Assembly (NCBI RefSeq): GCF_004310285.1
Contig: NZ_SISF01000031.1
Coordinates: forward strand, 256,511-320,510
DNA from: Agrobacterium cavarae
GTDB taxonomy: Bacteria > Pseudomonadota > Alphaproteobacteria > Rhizobiales > Rhizobiaceae
Reading direction: 5' to 3'
DNA: 64,000 nt
Part shown: positions 27,199 to 35,886 of the stretch, piece after piece
How the letters are laid out: each line of letters starts with the position of its first letter
Position numbering within the stretch: position 1 is the stretch's first letter
Notes under the pieces: generated by a model
Databases searched by the model: none
Seen by the model: only the letters and a program-made list of their open reading frames with translations
Told to the model about the DNA's origin: nothing
Made by a program: the position numbers and the translations under genes

Positions 27199-28229
27199 CC
27201 ACGCTAGAGCGCGTTCCCTGCACCATCGTCACCGGCTTTCTGGGCGCCGGCAAAACCACGCTGCTGCGCGGCCTTCTGGAAAAGCTCGATGGCAAGCGAC
27301 TGGCGATCATCGTCAACGAGTTCGGCGATGTCGGCATCGATGGCGAAATCCTCAAAGGCTGCGGCATCGAAAGCTGCCCGGAAGAAAATATCGTCGAGCT
27401 TGCCAATGGCTGCATCTGCTGCACGGTCGCCGATGATTTTCAGCCGGCCATCGAACAGATCCTGAGCCGCCAGCCCAGGGTCGAACATATCCTGATCGAA
27501 ACCTCCGGCCTCGCACTGCCCAAGCCGCTCGTCCAGGCCTTCCAGTGGCCGGCGATCAAAAGCCGCGTCACTGTCGATGCCGTCATCGCCGTGGCCGATG
27601 GCGCAGCGCTTTCGGAAGGCATGGTGTCGCATGACATGGATGCGCTCGCCGCCCAGCGCGCGAATGACGAAGCGCTGGATCACGACGATCCTGTCGAGGA
27701 AGTCTTCGAAGACCAGATCGCCTGCGCCGACCTGATCGTGCTGACCAAGGGCGATCTTCTCGATGCGGATGGCCTGGAGCGCGCCAAGGCACACATCGCG
27801 GAGCACCTCCCGAAGGCCGCGAAGATCGTTGTCGCATCGCATGGCCAGATCGATCCTGCGGTTCTGATCGGTCTTGGGCTTGCGGTGGAGAACGATATCG
27901 AAAACCGCCATACCCACCATGACGACGAAGAAGACCACGATCACGACGAGTTCGACAGCTTCGTTGTCGAGCTTGGCGCGGTTTCCGATCCTGAGGCGCT
28001 GGCTCAGCGTATCGCCCAGACGGCGGCCTCCGAGAACGTCCTGCGCATCAAGGGCTTCGTAGAGATCTCCTCCAAGCCGATGCGTTTGCAGGTTCAGGCC
28101 GTCGGCTCGCGCGTCAACCATTATTTTGATCGCCCCTGGGCTGCGGGCGAAGTGCGCCGTTCGGCGCTTGTGGTGATTGGCGAAAAGGGCCTCAACCGCG
28201 AGAAGATCGAACAGATGCTGGCTGCCTGA
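27195..28229 (+). CDS. cobW: CobW, metal-chaperone GTPase
   Basis: CobW is a G3E-family GTPase thought to deliver cobalt to the CobNST chelatase. The 344-residue protein has the P-loop GFLGAGKTT at 14-22, the metal-binding CxCC at Cys73-Cys76 (NGCICC), ETSGLALP, and the LTKGD specificity motif. A histidine- and acid-rich segment (about residues 235-252) separates the GTPase domain from the C-terminal CobW_C domain and probably binds metal. It sits immediately upstream of cobN, matching its role. Confidence 0.94.
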   Translation: MTTLERVPCTIVTGFLGAGKTTLLRGLLEKLDGKRLAIIVNEFGDVGIDGEILKGCGIESCPEENIVELANGCICCTVADDFQPAIEQILSRQPRVEHILIETSGLALPKPLVQAFQWPAIKSRVTVDAVIAVADGAALSEGMVSHDMDALAAQRANDEALDHDDPVEEVFEDQIACADLIVLTKGDLLDADGLERAKAHIAEHLPKAAKIVVASHGQIDPAVLIGLGLAVENDIENRHTHHDDEEDHDHDEFDSFVVELGAVSDPEALAQRIAQTAASENVLRIKGFVEISSKPMRLQVQAVGSRVNHYFDRPWAAGEVRRSALVVIGEKGLNREKIEQMLAA

Positions 28230-28235
28230 CGCATC

Positions 28236-31200
28236 ATGCATATTCTCGCCACCACATCCTCGTCGCTGGACGACCTGATCGAGCCGGTTGATCTCAACCA
28301 GCCCCAGGCGGATGTGGTGGTGCTGTCTTTCTCGTCCAGCGACCTTGCAGGTCTGCAGCGCGCCTGGCCAGAAGACTCAGGCGTTTCGCTCAGCGTCGCC
28401 AATCTTTCCGAACTGCGCCATCCCATGTCCGTCGACCTCTGGATGGAGAAGACGGCGGAGCATGCCAAGCTGATCCTTATCCGGATCCTCGGTGGGGCGG
28501 ATCGCTGGCGCTACGGCGTCGATCAGTTGGCGATGATGGCGCGCAGGCGCGGCATCAAGCTCCTGCTTCTGCCCGGTGAGTGTAGCGAGCGGGACCAAAA
28601 GCTCGAGGCGCAATCCACAATCGACCAGACGTGGCTCGCTTCGATCCTCTCCTTCTTCCGCGAAGGCGGCCCGCAGAATATGCGCTGCCTTTCGGAAGGT
28701 CTTGCCGCTTTTGCTAAAACCGATGTCTGGCCTGGCTTCACGCCGGAACCGCTGCCGAAATCCGGCTTCTATCTCCCGCGTCTTGGCGCCGTCCACGTGG
28801 ATGAGGCGCTCGCGGCTTTTGTCCCCGAAGCTCCAAGACTTCCCATCCTTTTCTATCGCTCCATGCTTCTGGCTGCCGATGGTGCGCCGATTGATGCGCT
28901 CGTCGAAGCGCTGAAATCCCTTGGTTTCGCGCCTCTGCCGATCTTCGTCAGCGGCCTGAAGGATGGCGAAGCGATCCGATTTCTCGAAGATGCGCTCGTA
29001 CCGCTGAAACCCGCCGCCATCATTGCAGCCACCGCCTTTGCCAGCCAGACGGATCAGGACGGCAAAAGCCTGTTCGACCGGCTGGGCGTGCCGGTGTTCC
29101 AGGTGATCATGGCCACGACACGGCTTGATGGCTGGGCCGAAAACATGCGGGGCCTCAATCCATCCGACCTCGCCATGCATGTGGTCTTGCCGGAACTCGA
29201 TGGACGTATTCTGGCAGGTGCGATCTCCTTCAAACAGGCCGATCCTGCCGGGCGCCAGGGGATGATCAATGCTCCCGAGCCAAACCGGGTCGAGCAGGTC
29301 GCTCGTCGTATTGCCGCCTTCCTTCGGTTGACGCAGACTGCGACCGAGGAAAGACGTCTTGTCATCCTGATGCCGGATTATCCCGGTGCCGCACCCGGTC
29401 GCACGGGCTATGCCGTGGGTCTCGATGTACCGCAAAGTGTGCTGGAAATGCTGCGCGATCTGCAGGATTCGGGTTATGCGGTCGGCGATATTCCGGCCAC
29501 CGCACGCGAGCTTCTGGATCGGATCGAGACTGAGAACGCCGCTCTTCCTCTCACCCGATACCGAACCTATTTCGACGCGCTTCCAGAACAGGCGCGCGCT
29601 GGGATGGCTTCGGCTTGGGGCGATGCCGCTGACGACGAAGCTGTCGTCGATCAGGCCTTCCACTTCCGCGCCGCCCGCTTCGGTTCCGTCGTCGTCGCGC
29701 TTGCTCCGGACCGGGGGCGCCAGGCCGACAGGCGGGTGGACTATCACGATCCAGCCTTGCCGCCGCGCCATGCGCTTGCGGCTTTCGGTGCGTGGATACA
29801 GCAGGTTGTCGATGCGCATGCGATTATTCATGTCGGCGCTCACGGCACCCTGGAGTGGCTGCCGGGAAAGACGGTCGCGCTGTCGGAAACCTGTTTCCCG
29901 GAAATCGTCACCGGATCGCTGCCGGTCATCTACCCCTTCATCGTATCCAATCCGGGTGAGGCTGCTGTCGCCAAACGACGGATCGCTGCCGTGACGATCG
30001 GGCACATTCCGCCCGTACTCGTTGCCGCCGGTCTATCGACGGAGCAGGCGGCGCTCGAACAGCTGGTCGATGAATATGCCCAGGCCGATGGGCTTGATCG
30101 CCGTCGCCGCGACCGTCTGGCAAAGCTGATTGTCGAGAAGGCCTTCGAGACGGGGCTCGCCGCCGATGCCGGTATCGGCGCGGAAGAGGACGCGGATTCG
30201 GCACTCACCCGGATCGATGCCTTTCTTTGCGACCTGAAGGATTTTGCCATCAAGGACGGCCAGCACGTCTTCGGACGCTGCTCAGATGATGAGCCGGATT
30301 CCTTGAGGCGTGAAAGTGCTGCTCAAGAAAGGGCGGCGCTGCTGGCGGCGCTGGACGGTCATCATATCGTGCCAGGCCCCTCGGGTGCACCGGCGCGCGG
30401 ACGACTGGATGTGCTGCCGACCGGGCGCAATCTTTATGCCGCCGATCCGCGCACCATGCCGACACCGACGGCCTTCGAGCTTGGGAAAGCAGCGGGCGAA
30501 GAGGTGCTGCGTCATCATCTGCAAAGCCATGGTGACTGGCCGCAACATCTGGTTTTCGATCTCTGGGGCTCCGCATCGCTGCGCAATGGCGGCGAAGATG
30601 TCGGTCAGGCACTGCATCTGATGGGTGCGCGTCCGATTTACGATCAGGCGACCGGTCGGGTCAACGGCATCGAAGTTTTGCCACCAGCCACGCTCGGACG
30701 CCCGCGGGTGGACGTGACCTTCCGCATTTCCGGGATGTTCCGCGACATGTTCCCGCCGCTGATTGCCCTTCTCGATGCGGCGGCAAGAACGATTGCGTCG
30801 CGCGAAGAATCCCCCGGTGACAATCCACTGGCGGAGGAAGCGGCCTCTCTCGGTCATGTCCCGGCACGCATTTTCGGCTCTGCTCCCGGTACCTATGGCG
30901 CTGGCATCGAAGAGGCCCTGGCAAGCGGCGATTGGGACGAGCGGGAAGAACTCGGCCAAGCCTATCTGGATGCGGCCAGCCACGCCTTTGGCGGGGCAGA
31001 TGGCCTGTCTATCCTTTCCGATTCTGGCTTTGCTGCCCAAGTCGAACGTGCCGAACTTCTGGTTCATACCGGCGACGATCCGGGCCGCGATCTTCTGGAC
31101 GGTTCGTCCGACGTCGCCTTCATCGGTGGCTTTGCCGCCGCCAAGGCAAAGCTTGGACAGGCCGCGGACGTGGTGGCGCTGGATACGACGGATCCCGCAC

Positions 31201-31595
31201 GGCCACGAGCCCGCTCCATCGCCCAGGCGCTCACCCGCGTAGTGCGTGCGCGTGCCGTCAATCCGCGCTTCATCGCCGGACAGATGCGCCATGGCCCGCG
31301 CGGTGCTGCGGAATTTGCAGAGACTGTCGACCGGCTGATCGGCTTTGCCGAAACTACGCAAGCTGTGTCCTCGTCGTTGATCGAAGCGCTCTATGATGCC
31401 TATTTCGGCAATGAAGAGGTGCGCGACTTCATTTTGCGGGAAAGCCCCAAGGCTGCGGAATTGATGGCGCAACGCTTCCTCTCTGCACGCCGCCGCAACC
31501 TTTGGCACAGCCGTCGCAACGCCGTGGATGCGGAACTGGAAATGCTGATCGCTCCGCGGTCCTCCGAGGCCTCGTCCGAGAGGGTCTCTGCATGA
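28236..31595 (+). CDS. cobN: Cobaltochelatase subunit CobN
   Basis: CobN is the large subunit of the aerobic, ATP-dependent cobaltochelatase that inserts Co2+ into hydrogenobyrinic acid a,c-diamide, together with CobS and CobT, which are not in the window. The 1119-residue frame contains family landmarks such as HPMSVDLWMEKTAEHAKLIL, IIHVGAHGTLEWLPGKTVAL, the IYPFIVSNPGEAAVAKRR region and the C-terminal GQMRHGPRGAAEF. It is shorter than the roughly 1250-1275 residues I recall for well-known CobN proteins, but I see no gap in the core. Its stop overlaps the cobG start (ATGA). Confidence 0.93.
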   Translation: MHILATTSSSLDDLIEPVDLNQPQADVVVLSFSSSDLAGLQRAWPEDSGVSLSVANLSELRHPMSVDLWMEKTAEHAKLILIRILGGADRWRYGVDQLAMMARRRGIKLLLLPGECSERDQKLEAQSTIDQTWLASILSFFREGGPQNMRCLSEGLAAFAKTDVWPGFTPEPLPKSGFYLPRLGAVHVDEALAAFVPEAPRLPILFYRSMLLAADGAPIDALVEALKSLGFAPLPIFVSGLKDGEAIRFLEDALVPLKPAAIIAATAFASQTDQDGKSLFDRLGVPVFQVIMATTRLDGWAENMRGLNPSDLAMHVVLPELDGRILAGAISFKQADPAGRQGMINAPEPNRVEQVARRIAAFLRLTQTATEERRLVILMPDYPGAAPGRTGYAVGLDVPQSVLEMLRDLQDSGYAVGDIPATARELLDRIETENAALPLTRYRTYFDALPEQARAGMASAWGDAADDEAVVDQAFHFRAARFGSVVVALAPDRGRQADRRVDYHDPALPPRHALAAFGAWIQQVVDAHAIIHVGAHGTLEWLPGKTVALSETCFPEIVTGSLPVIYPFIVSNPGEAAVAKRRIAAVTIGHIPPVLVAAGLSTEQAALEQLVDEYAQADGLDRRRRDRLAKLIVEKAFETGLAADAGIGAEEDADSALTRIDAFLCDLKDFAIKDGQHVFGRCSDDEPDSLRRESAAQERAALLAALDGHHIVPGPSGAPARGRLDVLPTGRNLYAADPRTMPTPTAFELGKAAGEEVLRHHLQSHGDWPQHLVFDLWGSASLRNGGEDVGQALHLMGARPIYDQATGRVNGIEVLPPATLGRPRVDVTFRISGMFRDMFPPLIALLDAAARTIASREESPGDNPLAEEAASLGHVPARIFGSAPGTYGAGIEEALASGDWDEREELGQAYLDAASHAFGGADGLSILSDSGFAAQVERAELLVHTGDDPGRDLLDGSSDVAFIGGFAAAKAKLGQAADVVALDTTDPARPRARSIAQALTRVVRARAVNPRFIAGQMRHGPRGAAEFAETVDRLIGFAETTQAVSSSLIEALYDAYFGNEEVRDFILRESPKAAELMAQRFLSARRRNLWHSRRNAVDAELEMLIAPRSSEASSERVSA

Positions 31596-32965
31596 ACCCG
31601 CTCTCCCAGGTTCAACCCTTTTCTCGCAGAGGCGTTTGCCCTGCCCTCTCCGCCCCCATGCAGACGGGCGATGGACTGTTGTCGCGCGTGGCCTTTACCG
31701 CTTCACTTTCGCCAGGCGATCTCGACCGTCTCGGCGATCTCGCCCGCCGCCACGGCAACGGGCTTCTGGATGTGACCGCTCGCGGCAGCCTTCAATTTCG
31801 CGGATTGACGGCCGACAGCGCTGTTGAACTGGAGCATGATGTGCTGGCGCTGCAGCTGCCATTGCGGCAGGGGCTTGCTGTGGAGGGCTCACCGCTTGCA
31901 GGGATAGACGACAGCGAAGTCGCCAATCCTGCACCGATTCTTGAACTGATCAGCCACAAGGCCACGGCGCTCGGTCTCGATACGAAGCTCGCCGCGAAGA
32001 TGTCGGTCATCGTCGATGGCGGCGGTCTGGCTCCGATGGGTGGGCTGCTTGCCGATATCAGGCTCAAAGCGGTCCAACGGGACGGAGACGTCCTCTGGCT
32101 GTTGATGCTGGGTGGCACGGAAGAGAAGGCCCTGCTCGCAGGCGCCCTGCGAACGGAAGATGCCGCGGATTGCGTCATCGATCTCCTCAGTCATCTGGCG
32201 GAGCGAGGACCGGATGCGCGTGGGCGCGATCTGGATCTTGCGGCTGCGCGTGGTGTCTGCGGCGATCATCTCATGCCGATCGCATCAGGCATCCGCGCGC
32301 CAACGCGTGACGTCGGGGTGCCGAAGCGAACCGATCAGCGCAGACTGTGGGCGCTCAATGATCGCCTCTGCGTCTCCGTTATCGCCCCGGCTTTCGGGCA
32401 GATAAGTTCGGAAGCGCTGTCTGCGCTGTGCAAGATTGCAGTCGGTCTCGGCGTTCACTCCATCCGGCCGGGTCCGTCGCACGGTCTTTACGCGCTTGGG
32501 CGTCACCACGCGTGCGCGGCCCTTATGGATTACGCCGAGACGGCGGGTCTCATTATCAGCGACAATGACCCTCGGACCGCAATAGCAGTTTGCGCCGGCG
32601 CGCCATCCTGCGCATCGGCTTATGCTCCCGTTCGAGCGCTCGCCGAATTTGCAGCCAAAGAGTGCGGCACGATGCTCGACGGCTCCTTTACCTTACATCT
32701 TTCCGGTTGCGGTAAGGGCTGTGCCCATCCCGCGCCTGCGCTCCTTGCCTTTTCCGGCACGTCGGAAGGTTTTTCCTTCGGCTATCAGGCCAAGGCTTCA
32801 GCCCTTCCCGATGCGCAGCTCACCATCGATCAGCAGAAGGCCGGGCTTTCCAGGCTTGCCCGTCTTTATGAAAAAGAACATAAGCCCGGAGAAAATAGCC
32901 GCAGCTTGCTTGTCCGATTGGGCAGGGACAGGATTGTCGCGGCGCTCCGACAGGACGAGACATGA
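31592..32965 (+). CDS. cobG: Precorrin-3B synthase CobG
   Basis: CobG is the oxygen-dependent Fe-S monooxygenase that makes precorrin-3B, a marker of the aerobic pathway. The 457-residue protein is built like sulfite/nitrite reductases, with two ferredoxin-like half domains and the 4Fe-4S cysteines in CAGAPSC and CGKGC near the C terminus. The ATG at 31592 overlaps the cobN stop by four bases; the frame is open further upstream inside cobN, but the family N terminus (SRRGVCPAL) follows this ATG. cobH overlaps its stop likewise. Confidence 0.92.
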   Translation: MNPLSQVQPFSRRGVCPALSAPMQTGDGLLSRVAFTASLSPGDLDRLGDLARRHGNGLLDVTARGSLQFRGLTADSAVELEHDVLALQLPLRQGLAVEGSPLAGIDDSEVANPAPILELISHKATALGLDTKLAAKMSVIVDGGGLAPMGGLLADIRLKAVQRDGDVLWLLMLGGTEEKALLAGALRTEDAADCVIDLLSHLAERGPDARGRDLDLAAARGVCGDHLMPIASGIRAPTRDVGVPKRTDQRRLWALNDRLCVSVIAPAFGQISSEALSALCKIAVGLGVHSIRPGPSHGLYALGRHHACAALMDYAETAGLIISDNDPRTAIAVCAGAPSCASAYAPVRALAEFAAKECGTMLDGSFTLHLSGCGKGCAHPAPALLAFSGTSEGFSFGYQAKASALPDAQLTIDQQKAGLSRLARLYEKEHKPGENSRSLLVRLGRDRIVAALRQDET

Positions 32966-33594
32966 CGACTTACGACTATATCCGCAGTGGCGATGCGATC
33001 TATGAGCGCTCCTTTGCCATCATCCGTGAGGAAGCGGATCTTACCGCCTTCACGCCCGAACAGGCGGATATTGCCATTCGCATGATCCATGCCTGCGGCC
33101 AGGTGGAGGCAGCGCGGCACTTTCGCTTTTCCGACGATTTCGTCTCCGCTGCGCGTGGCGCGCTCGCAGCGGGAAAGCCGATTTTGTGTGATGCGGAAAT
33201 GGTGGCGCATGGCGTCACGCGGGCGCGTCTGGCGTCTGGCAATGCCGTGATCTGCACGCTGCGCGATCCGCGTACGCCGGAGCTGGCGAAATCCATCGGC
33301 AACACCCGGTCCGCGGCTGCCCTCGATCTCTGGGCCGATCATCTCGATGGCGCTTTGGTTGCCATCGGCAATGCGCCGACGGCGCTGTTCTATCTTTTGG
33401 AAATGCTGGAAAGAGGCGCACCGCGACCGGCTGCCATCATCGGCATGCCGGTCGGTTTTGTCGGCGCGATGGAATCGAAGGACGCGCTGGAAGAAAGCAC
33501 GCTCGGCATTCCCTACGCCATCGTCAAAGGCCGCATGGGCGGCTCTGCGATGACGGCGGCTGCCGTCAACGCCGTTGCGAGGGCCGGTCTATGA
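32962..33594 (+). CDS. cobH: Precorrin-8X methylmutase CobH
   Basis: CobH moves the methyl group from C11 to C12 of precorrin-8X to give hydrogenobyrinic acid. The 210-residue protein has the expected length and the active-site histidine region MIHACGQVEAARHF near residue 36, with GMPVGFVGAMESK and RMGGSAMTAAAVNA near the C terminus. Both ends overlap neighbours by four bases (ATGA), consistent with tight translational coupling. Confidence 0.95.
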   Translation: MTTYDYIRSGDAIYERSFAIIREEADLTAFTPEQADIAIRMIHACGQVEAARHFRFSDDFVSAARGALAAGKPILCDAEMVAHGVTRARLASGNAVICTLRDPRTPELAKSIGNTRSAAALDLWADHLDGALVAIGNAPTALFYLLEMLERGAPRPAAIIGMPVGFVGAMESKDALEESTLGIPYAIVKGRMGGSAMTAAAVNAVARAGL

Positions 33595-34370
33595 GCGCTG
33601 CCCTTTACGATCCGGCACCTGAAAAGGCATTGAAGGGCAAGGTGATCGGCGTCGGCACCGGCCCCGGCGATCCCGATCTTCTGACGCTGAAGGCCGTGCG
33701 CGCCATCGAAACGGCAGACGTGCTTGCCTTTTTCTGCAAGCGCGGCAGCAAGGGCAATGGCCGCGGCATTGTCGAAAGCTTCATCCGGCCCGGCACGCTG
33801 GAAATGCCCCTCGTCTACCCGGTCACGGTGGAAAGCGACAAGAACGGCGACGACTATCGCGGCGCGATCGCCGCCTTCTTCGACCAGTCGGCACGCGACA
33901 TCGCCGTCCACCTGGATGCGGGTCGCACGGTTGCGGTTCTGTCGGAAGGCGATCCGCTCTTTTACGGTTCCTATATGCATCTGCATCTGCGGCTTGCGCC
34001 CAACTATCCGGCGGAAGTCGTTGCGGGCATTACCGCCATGTCCGGCTGCTGGTCGATGACCGGACTGCCGCTCGTGCAGGGTGACGACATCCTGAGCGTC
34101 CTTCCCGGTACGCTTGGCGAGGATGCGCTTTTCGAGCGGCTTTCCGGCACGGATGGCGCTGTCATCATGAAGGTCGGTCGCAACCTGCCGAAGATTCGCC
34201 GGGCGCTCGAAAAGGCTGGCAAGCTCGAAGGGGCGCTCTACGTCGAACGTGGCACCATGGCCAATGGCCACGCTATTCGATTGATCGAGCGCGATGAATC
34301 GCCTGCCCCCTATTTCTCCCTGGTTCTGGTGCCTGGCTGGAAGGATCGCCCGGCGGGAGAGATTGCGTGA
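33591..34370 (+). CDS. cobI: Precorrin-2 C20-methyltransferase CobI
   Basis: CobI methylates C20 of precorrin-2 with SAM. This 259-residue tetrapyrrole methylase has the N-terminal GVGTGPGDPDLLTLKA loop, SEGDPLFYGSYMHLH and GITAMSGCWS, which are characteristic of the C20 enzyme. Overlap with cobH and with the GTG start of cobJ is four bases on each side. Confidence 0.94.
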   Translation: MSAALYDPAPEKALKGKVIGVGTGPGDPDLLTLKAVRAIETADVLAFFCKRGSKGNGRGIVESFIRPGTLEMPLVYPVTVESDKNGDDYRGAIAAFFDQSARDIAVHLDAGRTVAVLSEGDPLFYGSYMHLHLRLAPNYPAEVVAGITAMSGCWSMTGLPLVQGDDILSVLPGTLGEDALFERLSGTDGAVIMKVGRNLPKIRRALEKAGKLEGALYVERGTMANGHAIRLIERDESPAPYFSLVLVPGWKDRPAGEIA

Positions 34371-35140
34371 GCCCGTCCTCCACCGGACGTCTGACGGTCG
34401 TCGGCCTCGGGCCCGGGAATCTGGCGCAGATCACGCCGGAGGCTCTGGCAGCTGTAAACGCGGCAGAGGATTTCTTTGGCTATATTCCCTATCTCGACAG
34501 ACTGTCTCTGCGTCCAGACCAACGGCGTCACGCGTCTGATAATCGCGAGGAAATTTCACGCGCGGAGGCAGCGCTGACATTGGCCGCTTCTGGCGGAAAG
34601 GTCTGCGTCGTCTCAGGCGGCGATCCAGGCGTCTTCGCCATGGCGGCTGCGGTCTGCGAGGCGATTGAGAACGGTCCTGCCGAATGGCGCGACATCGATT
34701 TTTCGGTCGTGCCCGGCGTCACCGCCATGCTGGCTGTCGCGGCAAGGGCAGGCGCACCCCTCGGTCACGATTTCTGTGCCATTTCGCTTTCCGACAATCT
34801 GAAACCATGGTCGGTGATCGAGAAGCGGTTGGTGGCCGCGGCTGAAGCCGGGTTCGTCATGGCCTTCTACAATCCCGTCAGCAAGGCAAGACCGCATCAA
34901 TTGGCGACGGCCTTCGATGTGCTGCGGGCGCACCTGCCGGGCTCCGTGCCCGTCATCTTCGGTCGCGCGGCCGGTCGTGCGGATGAGCGCATGCGGGTCG
35001 TGCCTTTGGCCGAAGCGCAGAGCGATATGGCCGACATGTCGACCTGTATCATCGTTGGATCGGTCGAAACGCGCATCATCCAGCGCGAAGACCAGCCGTC
35101 GCTGGTCTACTCGCCGCGCTTTTCCAAGAGGGAAAGCTGA
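34367..35140 (+). CDS. cobJ: Precorrin-3B C17-methyltransferase CobJ
   Basis: CobJ methylates C17 and promotes ring contraction. The 257-residue tetrapyrrole methylase has VVGLGPGNLAQITPEA, GYIPYLDRL and SGGDPGVFAMAAAV. It starts with GTG at 34367, overlapping the cobI stop (GTGA). Its last 34 bp overlap the 3' end of cobK on the opposite strand. The next plus-strand gene of the operon, cobL, begins only after the cobK interval. Confidence 0.94.
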   Translation: MSPSSTGRLTVVGLGPGNLAQITPEALAAVNAAEDFFGYIPYLDRLSLRPDQRRHASDNREEISRAEAALTLAASGGKVCVVSGGDPGVFAMAAAVCEAIENGPAEWRDIDFSVVPGVTAMLAVAARAGAPLGHDFCAISLSDNLKPWSVIEKRLVAAAEAGFVMAFYNPVSKARPHQLATAFDVLRAHLPGSVPVIFGRAAGRADERMRVVPLAEAQSDMADMSTCIIVGSVETRIIQREDQPSLVYSPRFSKRES

Positions 35141-35886
35141 TGGCGGATTGCGGACAGCGCAGTCTCGATATCCGGTGCCACGACGCTCACCGCATTAGCC
35201 TCTTCGCGAGCGGGGCGGTCGATCATGATCACAGGAATGCCAAGCGCGCGGGCAGCTTGGATCTTCGCATAGGCCGCCGTACCGCCGGAGTTTTTCGAGA
35301 CGATCACCTCTATCCCGTTGCCCTTCAACATGTCGATTTCATCGGCAAGCGCAAAGGGTCCACGCGCCGTGATGTAGCGCGCATTCGGTACGGCGAGTGG
35401 CGGTTCTACCGGATCGACGCTGCGGATCAGATAGCGGTGCTGCGGCGCGGTTTCAAAGGGCAGGAGTTCCTGGCGGCCAAGCGCCAGAAAAGCGTTTTTG
35501 CTGACGGCACCCAGGGTGGTGACCGCTTCCTCGACGCTTCCAACGTTCAGCCAATGGTCGCCCTCCCGCGCAACCCAGGCCGGGCGCGACAGTCTGACCA
35601 GGGCGATGCCTGCCATGCCAGCAGCCCTCACGGCATTGGCAGAAATGCGCGCCGCATAAGGGTGCGTCGCATCGACAAGCAGATCGAAACCTTCCTCGGC
35701 AATATAGCTCGCCAAGCCCTCAGCGCCGCCGAAGCCGCCGACGCGCATCGGGACGGGCTGCTTGACCGGGTCCTTCGTGCGGCCCGCCATGGACAGCAGA
35801 ATTCGGTAGCCGGATTCATCGGCAAGCTTTCCGGCCAGAATGCGGGCATCCGCCGTGCCGCCGAGAATGAGGATGGAGCGTGTCAT
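35107..35886 (-). CDS. cobK: Precorrin-6A reductase CobK
   Basis: CobK reduces precorrin-6A to precorrin-6B with NADPH. The 259-residue protein begins MTRSILILGGTADARILAGK, with VDATHPYAARIS and VSKNSGGTAAYAKI(Q) as family landmarks. It is the only minus-strand gene inside the plus-strand cob operon. Its ATG shares the CATG tetranucleotide with cobL, and its end overlaps cobJ by 34 bp. The upstream-extended frame is antisense to cobL and is not used. A promoter inside cobL would be required. Confidence 0.93.
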   Translation of the reverse strand: MTRSILILGGTADARILAGKLADESGYRILLSMAGRTKDPVKQPVPMRVGGFGGAEGLASYIAEEGFDLLVDATHPYAARISANAVRAAGMAGIALVRLSRPAWVAREGDHWLNVGSVEEAVTTLGAVSKNAFLALGRQELLPFETAPQHRYLIRSVDPVEPPLAVPNARYITARGPFALADEIDMLKGNGIEVIVSKNSGGTAAYAKIQAARALGIPVIMIDRPAREEANAVSVVAPDIETALSAIRHQLSLLEKRGE

